In this document: piece after piece, positions 43,331 through 56,700 of the stretch
Position numbering within the stretch: the first letter of the stretch is position 1
Layout of the letters: the number at the start of each line of letters is the position of its first letter
DNA from: Cavia porcellus
Lineage: Eukaryota > Chordata > Mammalia > Rodentia > Caviidae
DNA: 64,000 bases
Assembly: GCF_034190915.1 (NCBI RefSeq)
Contig: NW_026947503.1
Coordinates: 27,920,532-27,984,531, forward strand
Direction of reading: 5' to 3'
Translations under genes and position numbers: made by a program
Notes under the pieces: model-generated
Databases searched by the model: none
What the model was told of the DNA's origin: nothing
What the model saw: the letters and a program-made list of their open reading frames with translations, nothing else

Positions 43331-46300
43331 GTAAGCAATCTGAAACGATAGGTTAATTCTGACATTTTATAGAGCTTCTTTAGTTTCTTTCATATAGTAC
43401 AACCAAGTGCAGAGTAACTGCTCATGATAATGTTTCCTTTTTTCTTTTTAAAACACTTCCTGCTGTGATTGGTTCTTTTTTCCCTCAAATCTGTATTTGG
43501 GGTGCAATTAAAATCTGTGGCTTTAGGCACTTTTTTGCTATTGTCAAAACCACATCTGAGGAAATCTTTGACCACTTGTAATATGTGTAAATGAGGAAGT
43601 GATGGCAGGGGTGGAAGAGCAAGTGGAGATCAGGTTAGGGGCCAAGAAGCAACGCTTTTAAATTTTACACACAGAAGCTTCTCTGGCTTTGTTAATTCAC
43701 TGTTAGCTTTCTCCTCCTACCAGATTTACCAGTGTATGCCAACTCGTGCCTTCCTAGGTAACGGCTAGGTAATATTTGCAGGCAGAGCCCCTGGGAGTCA
43801 CTTTGTTTTTAGTGTGCTAGCCTCTGGTGGCTTCCCAAACCGAGGAAACCAGGAGGATACTTGGAAATAATTTGCTGACCTGTTCTCAAGGAATGCTCTG
43901 AAGTCCAAATGCAGAATTTGAGTGTGTTTTTGAAGTATAGAAAGTAAAGTGAATACTAGAAATATTTTCCCTCAAAATACTTGTGACTGTTGATGTATTT
44001 ATAAATCAGTTTTGAATGTGCTACCCTTTTGATTGTATTTCTAGATATCCATCTGATCATACATTGTGTTTTACGTACTGATAGAGTAAACATGGCCTTA
44101 TGAGCTTCTTCTCCCTGGGGTATGCCTTTGGGAGAGATCTTTGGAAGTGCTGTCCTGGTACAGACCTGGTAAGACTTGGTACCCTAGGTAGGGCTTTATT
44201 TTTGTTGTCTTTTCTCTTTCGTATCTCGCATGTATTTATTCCTGTAAGCATTTGCTTTTTAAAGTGATGAGATTTTCACTGTCCACCAGCAAGGTGCATT
44301 TGCTGGAGTTACTGAACGCTGAAATAGGAAACTGTGGGTGATCCCTTTTACCCCCTTGTGAAGCTGTTGCCTAAGTCACTCAGCGTGACAGCCCCATGAC
44401 TGGGGATGGTGAAACAGTTGTTTCTTTGGAACATCCAAAGGGTTTGTTTCAGGTATGGCAACAAAATCAACATTTGTTTGTGGGCAGCAAAGTCAGTATG
44501 GGTTCCAAGATTCCCATCCAGTTGCTTGTCATATTTCCCTTGCAAACTTTCCCATTGGTTGGGGTCTGTGCGGAGATTGGAGTGTCTGGCTGGTAGAAAT
44601 GTCTGGGAGAGCATTTGCGTACCAAAGCAGCCTAAATATTTGCAAAAATGTTTGCTTGAGGAAAAAAAATCCATTTAGGATTAGGCAGTGACTGCTTAAA
44701 CGTTTTAAAAGAATTTGTGACTTGCTGAAGTGTGTGATGTACGAGTCACTGATTAACCTGAATTTCAGAATCTGTATTTTTAAAGAGTTCATATGATAAT
44801 TAAAGTTTTGTTTGTGTTTAAGATCTGTACCTATATGTAGTATGAAGATGGGAAAGACCGAAAATGACACATAAATTTGAAAAATTCACTGGTTTTTGTT
44901 TAATGAACCTATAAAACAAAAGAGATGGAGAAAGAGCTTCATGGAGTGATGTATTGAGCAGCTCTACTCTCATTCTTTTTCTCTGCTTTGAAGTTTTCCT
45001 CCATAAAACAGAATGGTGTCGCTGTGATATGACACTGTGTGTGGCGGTGTTTCCTCTTTCTTTTAATGATAATGATTTGAATATCAGACCCGACTCATTT
45101 GCCTGGGAAAATGAGGAAGTGGGCACTTTTATGTTCGAATTATCAAAGTTTAAACCGCGTTGCACTGGTGGTTTGGAAACAGTAGATAGCAAACTCAGTG
45201 CAGGCCAGTTTTCCAATTTGTGAACAACGTCGGAGTTGAGCATTGACAATCAGTGTACTGAAAAGCCCCTTAGATCAGGTGTTATTTTACCGTCTGGACA
45301 TTTTAATGAGTAATAAAGATGTGGGGCTGGAGACACAAAAATAGTATCTACGGTACACAACAGCCCAATGCACTCTGTTGGTGCTGACATGTGTATGACT
45401 GTATTTTATCAGCGTGTGTGTGTGATTGTGTGTTTGGTATGTGTTCATTCCTTCTAGCAAACTCCAGGGTAGGATTATGGCTCATTTTTTTGTGGGACAC
45501 TAATACAATACTGAAAATGTGCTTACTTTTTCAAAAAGAAGTAGAAATGCATAATACACATTTACTTACATTCCCAAGTTGTACCAAAACTGCATATGCT
45601 CAATGGTCACACTTCCTTAAGTAGTTCATGGTGTGGCATGGAGAATATAGCACTACCTTTGGAAGCAGGCTTGGGCAGAAGTGTCCACCTCTGTTGCATT
45701 GCTGTGTGCGGTATGGCAGATAATTAACCATCCTCAGCCTCTTCTTTTTTGTTCTCATGTAGAATGAATTAATGATAATAGTTATAATCCCTACCTACCA
45801 GAATGATGATGAATCTTGTATCAGTATGTATATATAATTAATTATAATGATTGCTAATACCAATTACCAATTCATAACTCACCTACCTTCTGCTATAATT
45901 CAATAAATTGTCTTATGTTAACAAATAAGGGAGATGCAAATGTAAGATCAGCTTATTTAACAAATAGTGACTTCTAAAACTATCAGAAAAATGTATTCAT
46001 AATTTTCAGCAGGCAGCAAAATGACCCGTTTTTACAAACTATAGATGCTCTTTGAAACAGTGTTACTCTTAATTAAGGCAGAAGCTGGTGCCTTTTAGGG
46101 AAATAGTGACCCTCTGGAGAAATGGAGGCTGAAAATAGTTTGGGGAAATGAGTCTTAGTCTTCCCTTCTGGGAAGATGTGTGCAGGTTTCTCTTAATCAC
46201 TGTGAATTTCATGTTTGCAAACCAGTGTGAATACCTAAGCTATAGTCATTGTTTAGAACCCGCCCATTACCCACTCCACATATAATTTGTTTAAGAATGT

Positions 46301-48650
46301 GTCATCTCCAGAAAGTGAGAGTGTTGATGAAATTACTATTGGGCCAAATGATTTTGGATACTTCATAGAACTTTCCTTATCTATGCAGTTCTCCACTGAG
46401 AACTTTGTTGGGAAGAAATATGAACTTTTATTTTTATTTAAAAGAATGACAGAATAGTGCACCATAGTATAATATCTGTTTTGTTCATTTTCTTTCATCT
46501 TCCTCTGCCTTAATGTAACAAGTGTGCTATTAATATTATGTTGCATTGTCTCTAACATCAAATATTTATTTAGTTTAGGCAACTCAGCTCCCTGAGAGTG
46601 ACTTAGATTGCTCATAAGGCCTGTTTTTACAGTGTGTTATTAGCAGGGGGCATGGTTTTGGGTGGCATTATAGGAGGAGATAAACTCAGCTGAGGCAATC
46701 TTCATTTAATTTATTCATTTGATACTAAGTAAACCACAAAAAATATGAATATACCAGTTAGGACTGCATAGCTTTTAAGATTTGGGGGCTTAGAATGGAA
46801 ATTGGTTTCATTTAGTGCTTTTTCCGATTCATTTAAATGTTCCAATCTAATGATGGGTTTCATTTAAATATTCTAATCTAGTGAACAGCTAAGTTTTATT
46901 TGTCTTCAAATTTAAAAAAAATTAGGCTACAGGTTTTCTTCTTTGAAACTCCACTTGGTAAAAATGGTGACGTCTGTCTGAACTTTTAGATTTTAATGCC
47001 CACAGTCATGAGATAAAAAGTGAGATTCTAGATCGTCTTTAAAAGTGGTCTCATCAAAGATCACTGTTGAAAATTTGGGGGACAACATTTAAAATTTGAT
47101 AAAAGATTAATTCAGAGTAAAGTGTGTAGCCAAACTCCTTAATTGTGATGCATTTGCTGAGTTCCCCTCTTCCATCGTCGGGCCTGCTCTGATGCCATAT
47201 GGCCTACCATGGAACATTTAACTTGTCAGATATAATGGATTGTCCTGGAAGCAGATTTTTGCTTTGAGCACTCTGCTCCTTTCTTGCATTTCACTCTCAG
47301 CTCCAGGCTGCAGGATGAAGGATTGTGGTGGAGACACACAGTTGATTCCCCTTAAGAGAGTGACCTATATGCCACAAAATCTTACCCACGTAAAGAGGCA
47401 TTATCCTCATCACTGGCCTTAGCAGGCTGCACGTCAGAATCATTTAAATTTGCCTGGACTTAACAGATTGTGCAAACAGTTCAGGATTGAGTGCTTAGGA
47501 ATAACAAGACATCGTCGCTTTAACTTATGCAGAAATGGGGTGTAACTACATTGGCCAAAAAATGTGTATTATTTATTGTGACCTACTTGTAACCTAAACC
47601 TACTGGTTCTTAGACGCTGTAAATTAAGTTCCTCTTTGAAGGCTACAGAGAATGCCTTTAAAAATCGTCTGGTGATGATGCTTTCTTCATTTTGTTTGGT
47701 TAGTAGGAGTGAGGTTGAAATGGCCACGTAGGTGGATAGACAAGTGGCAGTTAATTATCCAGATATGCTTTCCAGTTTGAAGTTTAAGTGCAGACTCACT
47801 ATTTAACCTATTTGAAATTAGAGACTAAACATCCTGTAGGTTGTTTAATTTTATTTGTAAAGGTAAATATGGTTGGGCATTTATTTTAACCTGCTGCTTT
47901 TAGGAGATTTTTTTTTTTTTCGTTTTTATTTGTGCTATTGTTTCTGAAATTGCTTGTTTGGAAAAAGCTAGAAGGAATTTGCAACTTCTGTATTTATAGG
48001 AAAACTTAATAAATAAACAAAAAGTGTCCAATCTAAATGTACATGCATGGATATAACTGTGATGTACTTTTCTGGAATCACCTGCTGTAACCCCAAAGCA
48101 AATATTACATAGAGACAAAAGAGACAGTTTACTAGTAATAAAGCACAAAGCACTAGAAAAATTTTAAAAATGTATATCTGAACCATCAAATAGTTCATGT
48201 TTGAAGATTATAGAGCTGCACTAAATTAACAAAATAATGGATTTATTTATAGCACATGGAAATACACGTAATACTAAAAGACACTTTTCCATAGGGTAGT
48301 TTAATGTGCTCAGAGAAATTTTTAGAAATTTAATTTTTACTTCTAAAAACTCACATGTTATGGAGAATTTCTAACATATACAAACTTGCTTGGCTTTGAA
48401 AACTAGCATAAACTCACTTTTATGCATGAATTACTTTTTTATAAGCAACTTTCTATGAAGCAGCTAAGAAATTTTTTCAAGTTAGTATTTAATAATAAAA
48501 CGGTGCATATTTCTTACTAACCCTAAACTGAGCACGTCAGCTTTATCACTGTCACTGCTAGGATGTGTCACCCACCTTTCCCATTTGGTCAGGCTTAGTG
48601 CTAAACGAATTTGGGGTGTGCTTGGCATGACCAGCTCTGTTGGGACCTGT
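43331..48650. other. Large intron, segment 8: mostly unique sequence
   Basis: This has a MIR-like plus-strand fragment at about 45655-45830 (gttgcattgctgtgtgcggt ... aatgataatagttataatcc). The interval 44350-45250 is unusually poor in stop codons in several frames on both strands, but no homology was recognised. The rest is AT-rich unique sequence. Confidence 0.5.
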
Positions 48651-48667
48651 GCGCCCTCTGCTGGTGA
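48651..48667 (-). promoter_or_regulatory. CTCF-type binding motif
   Basis: The reverse complement reads TCACCAGCAGAGGGCGC, which fits the CTCF core consensus CCASYAGRGGGCGC at essentially every position. It stands in unique, AT-rich intron sequence. CTCF sites shape enhancer-promoter contacts; the orientation (minus) would matter for loop direction. Occupancy is not known. Confidence 0.7.
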
Positions 48668-49701
48668 CTCAGATCGGTACTAACTGATATGCTGCTGATT
48701 TCTTAAGTTTTTAAAAAATACTTTTCAAGGTTGGGATGTTTTTGTTTTTTGTTTTGTTCTCATATTTGCAAAACTCATTAGATATTTGTAGTGAGTATAA
48801 AGTTGTAGGTTAATTAATTCGATCTTATTTGGAGATAAAGTTGGGGCTTTGGTTTTATTTTTTGCAAAATACATACTGCTGATAGTTCAAATAACATGTA
48901 AAGTCTGTGCTACTGTTGAGTTTTTAAATGGCTGATTTCATTATGATTGCCATTAATCATATTCTCACTGTTTTCATAGCTAGCCTGATTACACTTACAG
49001 AAGATTCTAGTTTGCCCAAGTTGGGAATGAAACTTAAAACAGGAAAGACTGTGTTGTAAGTGTTGAACGATGACCCTGTGTATCTCAGGGATATGGAGGT
49101 GATCTCTAGTAGAGAAATCCTTTTGGGATTTTTTAACTTGCTTCACTGAGGAAAAGGGGATTTTAAAAATGATGCATCATAGTGCTTTATAAAGGTGTTT
49201 GGGTTTCCTTGAAAATCACAATAAGCTGTGTTCATTTGTAGATATTGATAATGGTAGTTGGAGTGGGATTTTCTTTGTGTGTGTGTGTTTGTGTGCTTTC
49301 TATTGTTTATACACTGTGAGATGTTAAAAGAACAGATCACTGATGGTCTCTGTTTCCAGCTTGTAGGACCAAAATGTTCAAGGCCAGTTACAAAGGAGAG
49401 AGAGGCCCCTCTGCGTGGCTTAGTAGAGACTGTCCTTGGGTCCTTATAGAAAGAATATATCCTAAATTAATAGCAGCAGTCTCTGCTCACACAGTTCTCC
49501 TAAGTCCTTTGTAATAATTAAGTTTGCCCAAGTGATTTCTATTGATGTCGACATGACTTGATTGAATCACTTTGGTGTTTGTTGTATGGAGAAGAAAGTT
49601 AGAATCTTTACAGTTCTTTTGTCTTACATTGCAATTTTCTGTCATTTTAATGCCATGCCAACCAAAGCTCCCAGTCCAGGTACTTAAAACAGAGAATGAT
49701 C
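48668..49701. other. Large intron, segment 9: unique sequence
   Basis: This is AT-rich sequence with short GT-rich patches near 49275. No repeat, exon or regulatory cluster was recognised. Confidence 0.5.
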
Positions 49702-49822
49702 GGGCTGGGGATTTAGCTCAGCGGCATAAGCACCTGCCTTGTAAAGCAGGCAGTCGTGAGTTCGATCCCCGGTACCAATAAAAAGGAAAAAGACAAAAAC
49801 AAAAAACAAAAACAAAAAAACC
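49702..49822 (+). repeat. ID SINE (tRNA-Ala-derived), young
   Basis: The body starts GGGCTGGGGATTTAGCTCAG and has an A-box-like TAGCTCAGCGGCATAAGC and a B-box-like GAGTTCGATCCCCGG. It ends in an (AAAAAC)n-type tail. A perfect 12-bp duplication, CAGAGAATGATC, lies at 49690-49701 and 49823-49834. Its head is related to a tRNA gene, but the 3' tail and duplication show it is a retroposon. Confidence 0.96.
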
Positions 49823-52410
49823 CAGAGAATGATCAAAGGACTTAGATCTTGAGAATGTATAAAACGTCATGGGTGTCTGTTTTTTCAATTTTAAATTCTA
49901 GTTAGTACCCTTAAATTTTTTTGAATATGCTATGTAAGTATTAATTTTGAATTATTGTCAAGTAACTATGAATTTCATTCTAATGAATACGAAGTCCCCA
50001 TTACAGTCTGTTACAATGTTATTATACACAGAATCACCAATACGTGACTTTCTGGTACCACTTTGTCTTGATTGTTTGAACCTGGTATTCTATCTTGGTG
50101 CTTCTCTTCTTATCCTGTCACAGTTCTTAGCGATGTACAGTACTGGGTTGACTCTTTAGTATTTTCAGCCATTAGATTCTGACCTCTTTAAGAATATGTC
50201 TACCATTACCCCCATAGCATCCCGCAATTGGTACACAGGGGCTTCCAACAAATGACTGTTTCCGTGTTGTGGTTTTTAGACTTCTTCTGTAACTATTCGG
50301 ATGATAGTTTTTGCAGTTTCAGCACAGAACACTGCTCTCTGTAAGCATATATTTCAAAGGGCATTTTTTATTTTCTTGCATATATTGGATGAATGAGGTC
50401 ATTCTTCGGGCTACTCGTCTTCCTTCATTTTTTATCCCAGATTGCCCTTCCCTCTGCTTTTTTCTTCCTCTCTGTGCACCCTTTTGATTGAGTGATGCTC
50501 ATGGATTCAGGAAATGAGAAGTTGCACTTGAACACCACAACATGGGACTCAGCAGCTTGTGCCATTTTTCTGTGGACTTTCGCCTTCCTGTAACGGTGGC
50601 CAGTGCTGTGGACGGTGCAACTCTGAGGAGACTGGCCTTGTTTACTTGACAGGTTATTGACTGCCCATACTTTTGAAATTGATCATAAAGAAAAGCTTTG
50701 CAGTCCTCCACCCCTAATCATTCTTCTTCTGCCTGCTTTTTTAGAGCAGTCTTTCTACTTATATGATCTGTGATATATTTTAAAGTCTGGGCTATTTACC
50801 TGTAGTTGTTAAGTAGCGTATTTTTTAGGATTATAACCCAATTGTAATTCAGCACGAAGGCTCCAGAGATGATCATTTAATTTATTACAGATCTGTTTAT
50901 ATCAATGACACTTGTATTATCTTCTGTTTAAGTTAAAAATATTACTTGTATGCATATGTATAATACATACAAGTATTATATATATATATGATGCATTTCA
51001 AATTTTATGACCCTTCAGCCCCTTTATTTATGTGTAGAACAGAGATTGGCAGCCTCCAGCCTCTGAGTTAGAAGTGCCAGCTCGCCTGGATCACACTAAA
51101 TGAAGCGAGATTATCTTGGGCCACCTATAAAATATGTAATGTAGTTAATTAGTGCACCTAAGTAACAAAGCTTCCTTTATTAGTTTCTACAACCTAATAC
51201 TATCAATCTTAATCTTCATTTTCTATTCTACTTTACCTTACTCCGAGTTTTAGCATTTTTATTTTTGACTTTTGCTATAGCTAAGACCGTTAGAATGTAT
51301 AGTTTAATTTATGATTAAAGTGGTTCGTATGGGAAAATGTCAGATTTTCTTAAAATTTGTCAATAAATTCTAAATAATTTAGCCAAGCACAGAAGTCTTA
51401 CTCCTTTGATGTTTCTCTGCTGCATCCTACCCTGAAGTGTCACAGATCTCCTGGGAGGTGAGAGAAAGGTCCCAACTCTCGCCCTTGGTGTGAAACTTGC
51501 CACACCTCCTGCAGGGCGCGGCCTGGGGGCCTGGGAGAATGCCTGGGTGTGTGGGCCGCAGCGGTAGTTCACGAGCCCAGGCAGGTTCCTGGAATTCCAG
51601 ATCCTGCAGTCTCCCCACCTTGTGGTACCATGGAGGGGGGACACTTGACAGAACAGTAGGCCAGGAGTCTGAAAGCAGAGGAGCAGCTATTCTTAAAATT
51701 CTAGGGCTCTTGTAGTTGGGGACACTGTGGTATAGAGGGGGTATCTGTTTGGTGTAACGTGAAATCATTTCTTCAGAAACAAGCAGACTTTGTTAGTGGA
51801 GATAAGCAAATTTAAATCCTTGAATCTGGTCTTGGAGATGAACACTTGCTCGTCTTTATGAAAATCCACTCAAAGTATGTTGGATCTAGGAGAACTCTAT
51901 GTTTTGATATCTGAGTATTAGGTTTATTGGAGTATTATCTAACATGACCATACAGAACTGTGTTTATCACTAATGTGGTTAATCTTATCCCCACTGTATT
52001 AGAATAACCAGTGGAATTTTATTAAAAATAAATAAAAAGAGAATGTCAGATCCTACTCTACTGAATTCAAATACAATGGAGTAGAGAATCAGGGAATCTG
52101 TTTTCAGGAAAAATCTGACTGATGCTTCTCATGATTAGCACGGTTTCTTAGTCACAGATGAATCTGTGAGGATTGGTTTTTTCTGTCTTTTTCTGGGTCT
52201 TTCTACATAAGAATGCATGAAAAATATTTTATGTCTGTTTGCTTTTGATAGATGCATTGTAAGATAACTGTCTCATTTTTATATGAAAAACTTGGTGGAA
52301 TAAAAAATAACCTTTGAAATACACATGCTACTTCTTCCAAGGCCATGCAAGTCCTTGATTGCCTGGTTTTAGCTAGTCACCACAGGCTCGAACACCTATA
52401 GAAGCATAAA
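49823..52410. other. Large intron, segment 10: unique sequence with MER5 fragment
   Basis: A MER5A-like plus-strand fragment lies at about 51985-52150 (tagaataaccagtggaattt ... ctactgaattcaaatacaat). A hairpin with arms ACTTGTATG/CATACAAGT lies at 50944-50974, followed by a short TA repeat. A moderately GC-rich patch at about 51480-51650 contains a few CpGs and no clear exon. Confidence 0.5.
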
Positions 52411-52411
52411 A

Positions 52412-52570
52412 TAGAGCTGGACACGGAAGTTAAGACAAGTGGATCACAAGTTCAAATCCAGCCAGGGGAAGTTAGTGACTTAGTGAGACTCTGATTCAAA
52501 ATAAAAATTAGAATAGGACTAAGAATGTAGATCAGTGTGAATGCCCTGAGTTTGATACACAGTACAGGGG
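52412..52570 (+). repeat. B1-dID composite SINE, degraded
   Basis: B1 features ('ggatcacaagttcaaatcca', 'gccaggggaagttagtgact') are followed by ID-like 'aatgtagatcagtgtgaatg', 'ccctgagtttgatacacagt'. It is heavily diverged. Confidence 0.65.
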
Positions 52571-53285
52571 TTGGGGTGTAGTATCTATGTCTGTATCTAT
52601 ACTTATATTTGTATTTAAAAGGCTAGATAGCTCTGTTGACATGTGTTTCACTCAGAGCCAATGGTGAGTTGACTCATTAGAAGTAAGTTGAGTGATTTTG
52701 AGTTGCCCTTAGTCTTTCAAGTCTCTCGGGGACCCTTGTACAAATTGCTGATTCAGAAAATCATTACTTTGGTGGTTCAAGTGGTACTTTAGTGGCCTTA
52801 AGGAGTTATTTGACACACCTCCCCAAAGATTGAAGTTATCCCTATGATTATGTTGATTAATTGCATGCTCTGTGGAATTAGTGTTATTTTCAATGAAAGA
52901 TTTTTCGGCATTTGGAAAATAAAGCATACAAGTCCTGTGCTTTAATTTGGTAATGTGCATACTTTCAAGTGAGATACCACTGAATGTGAGGGTTATTTTG
53001 GCTGTTGTTGTCTGGGATAATTTAAGGTAAAATTTTTATTCTACATTGAGATGGTCATTCTTGATGTACCAGCAAATATTTACTCAAAATAATATTAATT
53101 AGACATTTTCATTGATCAGAGGACTTGAGAATTCTTGGAGTTTACAGATTGTGTTAAAAATTACTTGGCAAAGGGTGGTGGTGGTTCAGAGAGACAAGTG
53201 GAATAATGTTTGTCACAACGTACGGAGCAGTAATACATACCTGGGACAGTCTTATAAGAAGTGGCATGTTACAGAGAAGGGCCTT

Positions 53286-53366
53286 GTGGGCTGGGGATAT
53301 AACTCAGTGGCCAGCACCTGCCTGGCAAAGTGAAAGGTCGTGAGTTGAATCCTGTTACCAAAAGTT
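53286..53366 (+). repeat. ID SINE, diverged
   Basis: The run 'tgggctggggatataactca', 'gtggccagcacctgcctggc' and 'gtgagttgaatcctgttacc' is an ID body with a small deletion. The tail is only a short A-rich stub. Confidence 0.85.
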
Positions 53367-53659
53367 CGGGGATGGAGGTTGTCCTGGAGTGTATTTTCTA
53401 AGTTTGCCTCCTCATGTTTGCGTGACCCCTTCAGCTCTTCATTTTTTTGATTCATTTCAGAAACTTCATCTATGAAAACAGGGACTAAAATGTCCATTTG
53501 GTGTGTTTCTACAGTGTGTTGTCTTAAATAATTAGTGGAATAATTTTCATACTGTGTAGTGTTCTGCCCGAGAGAGTGCTTTACGGAGTATTGCATGTAG
53601 ACTCGGGTCCATGGGGAGTGGTGCCTCCAGACACTTGGTGGACGTGTGTTCACGCTACA

Positions 53660-53667
53660 CGCGCGCG

Positions 53668-53713
<46 letters not shown>
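53660..53713. repeat. (CG)8(CA)n alternating purine-pyrimidine tract
   Basis: Eight CG units at 53660-53675 run straight into about 19 CA units. The tract is a strong Z-DNA-forming type and accounts for a spurious 159-codon minus-strand ORF. Confidence 0.96.
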
Positions 53714-53714
<1 letters not shown>

Positions 53715-56700
53715 CGGTTTGGAGGCAGCACAATGCCCAGAAGTGAGCTGGATCAGCGATGAGATGCAGCTGAAGGGAATCATTGCCAGCAGGATCAGAT
53801 CTACAGACCATGACTAAGTATTCTATTTTTATGACTAAAAGTTTATCAGTGAAAGAGAGGGTTAATGCCAGTCTTTTCCAGACACATGGCTAATTCTCTG
53901 TTTCCTATTCTGCCTTACGACACATGGGCGATGGGCCTAGTCACCTTTTCCCTGCTTTGCCCCTTCTCAGTTGAGTAAGAAGGGCAGGAAGAGGATTTCC
54001 TGGGCTATAGGGTGACTTGTTTATTTGCTAGAATTGCATTGTAATTCTTTTTGAAATGTCTTCAAATTCAGATTTAAAAAATTGTGGATGAGGACCCAGT
54101 TGTTCTGGTGTGGTAAGCTTGTATATAGGAGAAAACTAGCTTTCTCTGCTTGGAAATTTTAGAAATCAGAAAGGTAGTGTTAACTTCTGCTTCCTAGTGA
54201 ACTTTGACTGCCACTTCCAAACTGGAATCAGGGACAAAGGACGACTGGTCAGAACAATAAAGGTGGGCGCTCCACGTCCGTGAACTCCTGTGGCAATTGT
54301 AAACCAATAGAAACCTCACCTTTCCAATAAACCAAATATTTTTGGACAAATTTCAATATGATAAAATAAAATATTTACATTTATACCAGTTATCTAGTAG
54401 AAAAACTACAAACATGTTAGCAAAATATAGTCGTAGTGTTGTTTTTTCTAAAAAATAGTAATAGTTTCCAAAATGTCTCTAGACATATATTAATAGACAA
54501 CAAAAAATAGAGAGGTAGGTATGTTTCAATGTTGAAATAAGTTTAGGAAGCATCATATTAAACTAAATAAAATATCTTTGCTGCAGGACTTTTCAGAGCC
54601 TTAAACATGTCAAGATGTGCTGCATATTTCTGAATGAAGATTACAGATAGATACTTTAGCATTTTCTGAGTTCGTTTAGTCAGTTTCTCATTTTATTTTT
54701 GAGCTTATTGTAAGATTACTTTTTCATAGAAGATGTTTGGTGACTGATGTCAGGTTGCCTATGTTACTACTTTCATCCTTTTTCTTCGTGTATTTTATTG
54801 TAAAGTTATAGTCTTCATTTTAAAAATGTGCAGAAATGCTGTTTTCTGCCATGATTTTGTTAATTACTTCCTTTGAGTTAACATGGAGATGGTGGCAGTT
54901 AATTGTGAGACGTCACAGATTCTGTGTCTGTCATTTCTACAGCTATAAAGTACCTAGAGACCTTTTAGGAATAAAACACCATGTAAATGTAAATGATCAC
55001 CGCCTATAAGACACTTTCATTAATTTCATATCAAATTCATGAGTGTTCTGAGCTCTGGGATTTGAGAGTCTTCAGTAGTGGCCTGTAGTTTATTTACATT
55101 TTATTTTTCCCAGAGTTTAAACCCCAGCAGCAGGGCATAGTGCTGAGAGCATAGCACTTGGGAATAAACTCTCCAGATTTGAACTCTGGCACTGTCACAT
55201 GGACCTGCGGGTCCTCAAGCATTTTTCTGTATCTCAGTTTTCTCATCTGTAAAATGGTATTTATATTACCAGCCTCAGGAGGTTGCCATGCAGATTGAGA
55301 CAATCAGTCTGCATACAGCCCTTTGGGCAGTGGCTCATATAGGATAAGGATTAAGTGGTTTTTATTTGAGCAAAGGAGGAAATAGCAGGAAGGATGAAAG
55401 GACTGTTCATAGTAACCCACATATAATTCCACTACCCTAAAACTTACCGTCATTGTTTAGTGAAGCATTTTCAGTGCATTAAAAAGAAATTAATACAGTA
55501 AGCAGAGATGGGTTAGGACTGGGGATAGGGACAGGGATTTGTTCGGAGGCAAACATGTTTATGATGAGCTCCCTAGTCTGATGCTAGGGAACAAAAGGCT
55601 CATTCTTCAGTTCCCAGAAGGAGCATTAACAGTAAACAGCCGGCTTGATACTGTCCTGCAGCATCAGATAATTTTTTAGCCAGGCTTTTCATGGGATGAT
55701 GTGTGCTACCATACAGGTGTGTCTGTTTCAGTGGTGAGTGAAACACCTACCATTGATAAATAATTGTAAAAATGGCCTTTTACAAATGAAAGGCCACAGA
55801 AACATGACCTATTACACGACTGGTCAGCTACCAGAGCAGGCAGCCATCAATATTTGAGTTTGCCTCTGGAAATCATTTTATTAATAAGTTGCCCTTGTCT
55901 ATCTTTGACTGTTTCTGTGTGGCTTTCAGCTGTCATGTGTGTCCAGGTGCAGTAATCTACCAAAGGTGACTCTCCTTAGGAGCATTCATGTGAAAGGGAT
56001 GTGTTTGTGACACCACTTTACTTTATGTAATATTTTTATTGTCATCCAATTGTCTTGCAATAGGGTACCATGGATATAATATCAGGAAGAAAAATTGTAA
56101 ATCACATGAAATGTAAGAATAGAGTAGTATTGAATTTAGATTCTGTAGACATTTACTAACTATTCTGCCCCCGAATAAAAAACAAATTTTTCTCTGCGTC
56201 TTGGGACACTGGATAAAAAAATTATTGAATAGATCAGTAAAAAGTTACTTATACTTTCTCCTTAGATTAGTTTTTCAGGAGCAAAAGAAGCAGCAAGTGA
56301 ATCCTTTATTGATTGTCATTTGGTGACATTTTTAATAATGAAATTTAAATATAGACTAGCAGGAGGGTGGGTTCAATTTGGACAAGACACACGTTGACTT
56401 TCTGGGTTGTTTGCTCACTGTAGACACCGACTTGTTTTAAAGAAGGGGCTGCATGTTGATCTCCTTTGTCTGCAGCAGGATTGATTGACGGTTGTTGTGT
56501 CTGCTCATTTACAGTGTTTTTCTTGTTTAATTTAAAAAATTGTGACATAGTATTACATGTTCCTTGTATACATCATTTTTGCAGAAGAAAGTTGTTTAGC
56601 CAATATGTCGACTTAGCTTATGAAATCTCTCTGTGGCTTTCAGTCAGCCCTCTGTACTTCATTAGGTCGTATCATTCATTTCCTGCACAGAAATCGTCAC

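Noticed and set aside
44818..45249. 143-codon minus-strand ORF
   Set aside because: No recognisable domain. One such length is expected by chance in 64 kb; kept only as part of the stop-poor interval note.
49702..49776. tRNA-Ala-like sequence
   Set aside because: It has A- and B-box-like motifs, but an A-rich tail and target-site duplication show it is an ID retroposon, not a tRNA gene.
53252..53731. 159-codon minus-strand ORF
   Set aside because: It runs through the (CG)/(CA) microsatellite and an ID SINE. The Cys/Val and Ala/Arg repeats are repeat artefacts, and there is no homology.
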